Below are positions 62,908-64,000 of a stretch of 64,000 nt of DNA, piece by piece. The DNA comes from Zhengitettix transpicula. Its lineage: Eukaryota; Arthropoda; Insecta; Orthoptera; Tetrigidae. The notes under the pieces are model-generated. The model saw nothing but the letters and a program-made list of their open reading frames with translations. It ran no database searches and was not told the origin of the DNA. A program made the position numbers and the translations under genes. Location: NCBI GenBank assembly GCA_037074705.1, contig CM073590.1:221866746-221930745 (forward strand), in the 5' to 3' direction. Position 1 is the stretch's first letter, and each line of letters starts with the position of its first letter.

Positions 62908-64000
62908 CTAAACAAAAATAACCAGCAGCATTATTAATATCTATAAGACTTAAAAGAATAGTTATTTTATAAGTTACCTCAACTATTATACTACACTCAT
63001 CATTATATATTTTGAGATATAATCAGTAAATAAAGTGCTGTAACCAGTTCTTGAAATAAAAATAAACTTAGAAAAACTCAACATTTGTAATAAGGCTCAT
63101 TGCTTTCGATTTTCTATTTTGTTTTAAAGGTTGAGAAATGAAATTGATTAATGAAAGTGAAAAAAGAAATGGTACTAAAGCAGGTGAGACTCTATGAGCT
63201 TTAAACAGAATTTACGATGGGAACCTGCGTTATATAAAACATATTTTCAATCGTTAAACTTTTTCAATCCATATACTCCTGTAGATATGCTTTAACTGTG
63301 TTGCATCGCACACAATGTTAAGCACAAAAGTTTTGCAAAATATGACAGACATACAAAAATTTCTAAAGATTCCAGTTTTCATAATCACAAATGTATTTTC
63401 TATTTGTGTATTAATCTTTCTGTCCTGAGACTGAGTTGTAGAAAGTTCTCTATTAATTACAAAATATTGGAAAACCTATCCTCTTCTTGGAAAATTATTA
63501 CCTTTTGCCTGGATGAGATTAACTAAATGCATCAGGATGTTATATTAATTTACGAGTTATAACTTCCACCTCCCTAGCATTTCACATATACATTATACAA
63601 TAATATCCATTCCAAATTTTCTGAAGGAACTGGGATTGTTTACTTGTAAGATTCTGGACCAACATAAAGATTAGAAGACTTCTTACATCATAAATCTAGC
63701 AACAGAAAGTTGAAACCAACTAATTGAAGTTATCTGAACCTGTTATAATAATAATATTTAACTTTAAAATGTTTCAAAGGCAACAAAACTAAAAGAAAAA
63801 TAATAAATCCATCCTTTTATATTAAGAATTCCATATCAACATCCATTCCAACTTTAACAATCCCTAGATTTGGAAAACAATTACTTTCATCCCTTAGATC
63901 AGTTCATTACTTCTTTCCACCCTACATCCATTATATATTCATAAGTCATGTAAAAACTACTCAGGAAATACCTCTACCATCTAAACATTTCCCCTGTGTA
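62908..64000. other. HTT intron reaching the window edge
   Basis: AT-rich; I searched the minus strand for the preceding conserved block of huntingtin and did not find it, so the next exon is probably outside the window. Confidence 0.6.

Noticed and set aside
1..64000. CRISPR arrays, operons, prokaryotic promoters or ribosome-binding sites
   Set aside because: The window is eukaryotic; repeated units are satellites and transposons without spacer structure.

Overview
This is eukaryotic nuclear DNA: very AT-rich, with many short exons bounded by GT-AG splice sites in long introns, (TA)n microsatellites and many decayed transposable elements. The gene content and the mix of repeats (Jockey-like LINEs, Penelope-like elements with GIY-YIG motifs, mariner relics, LTR elements) suggest an invertebrate, most likely an arthropod. 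The species cannot be named from the sequence.

The window is dominated by one gene on the minus strand, the 3' three quarters of huntingtin (HTT). I could place 42 consecutive coding exons between 62907 and the stop codon at 3794. They join in one uninterrupted frame of 6795 bp (2264 codons plus stop) and correspond to about residue 800 to the C-terminus of the human protein. The first ~800 residues, including any polyglutamine tract, lie beyond position 64000. On the plus strand at the left edge, the last two coding exons of a four-TM protein resembling clarin end at 1092, so the two genes are convergent, with 2.7 kb of repeat-rich DNA between their stop codons.

Everything else is intron and intergenic DNA. 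The main blocks are: a (TA)n array with an LTR-like unit and fold-back repeats (1.5-3.4 kb); an inverted-repeat unit with a TATA box (6.5-7 kb); a repeat cluster with a tRNA-derived SINE (10.8-12 kb); a mariner relic, a G-rich repeat unit and fold-backs (15-17.3 kb); LINE and Penelope-like relics (18.4-23.3 kb); a ~280 bp-period G-rich tandem array (23.4-25.9 kb); an 8 kb intron filled with antisense LINE and Penelope-like relics (31.7-39.6 kb); a second Penelope-like fragment (42.6-43.3 kb); a non-autonomous LTR element with a coiled-coil gag-like reading frame plus an unrelated solo LTR (48.4-52.5 kb); and a fold-back repeat, solo LTR and mariner relic stacked around (TA)n tracts (59.6-61.9 kb).

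Two patterns stand out. First, the (TA)n microsatellites act as junctions between several unrelated mobile elements. Second, several short fold-back repeats share a core of CTGAnGA, hairpin, GAAA and a tiny palindrome, which matches the minimal hammerhead ribozyme layout known from Penelope-like elements and retrozymes.
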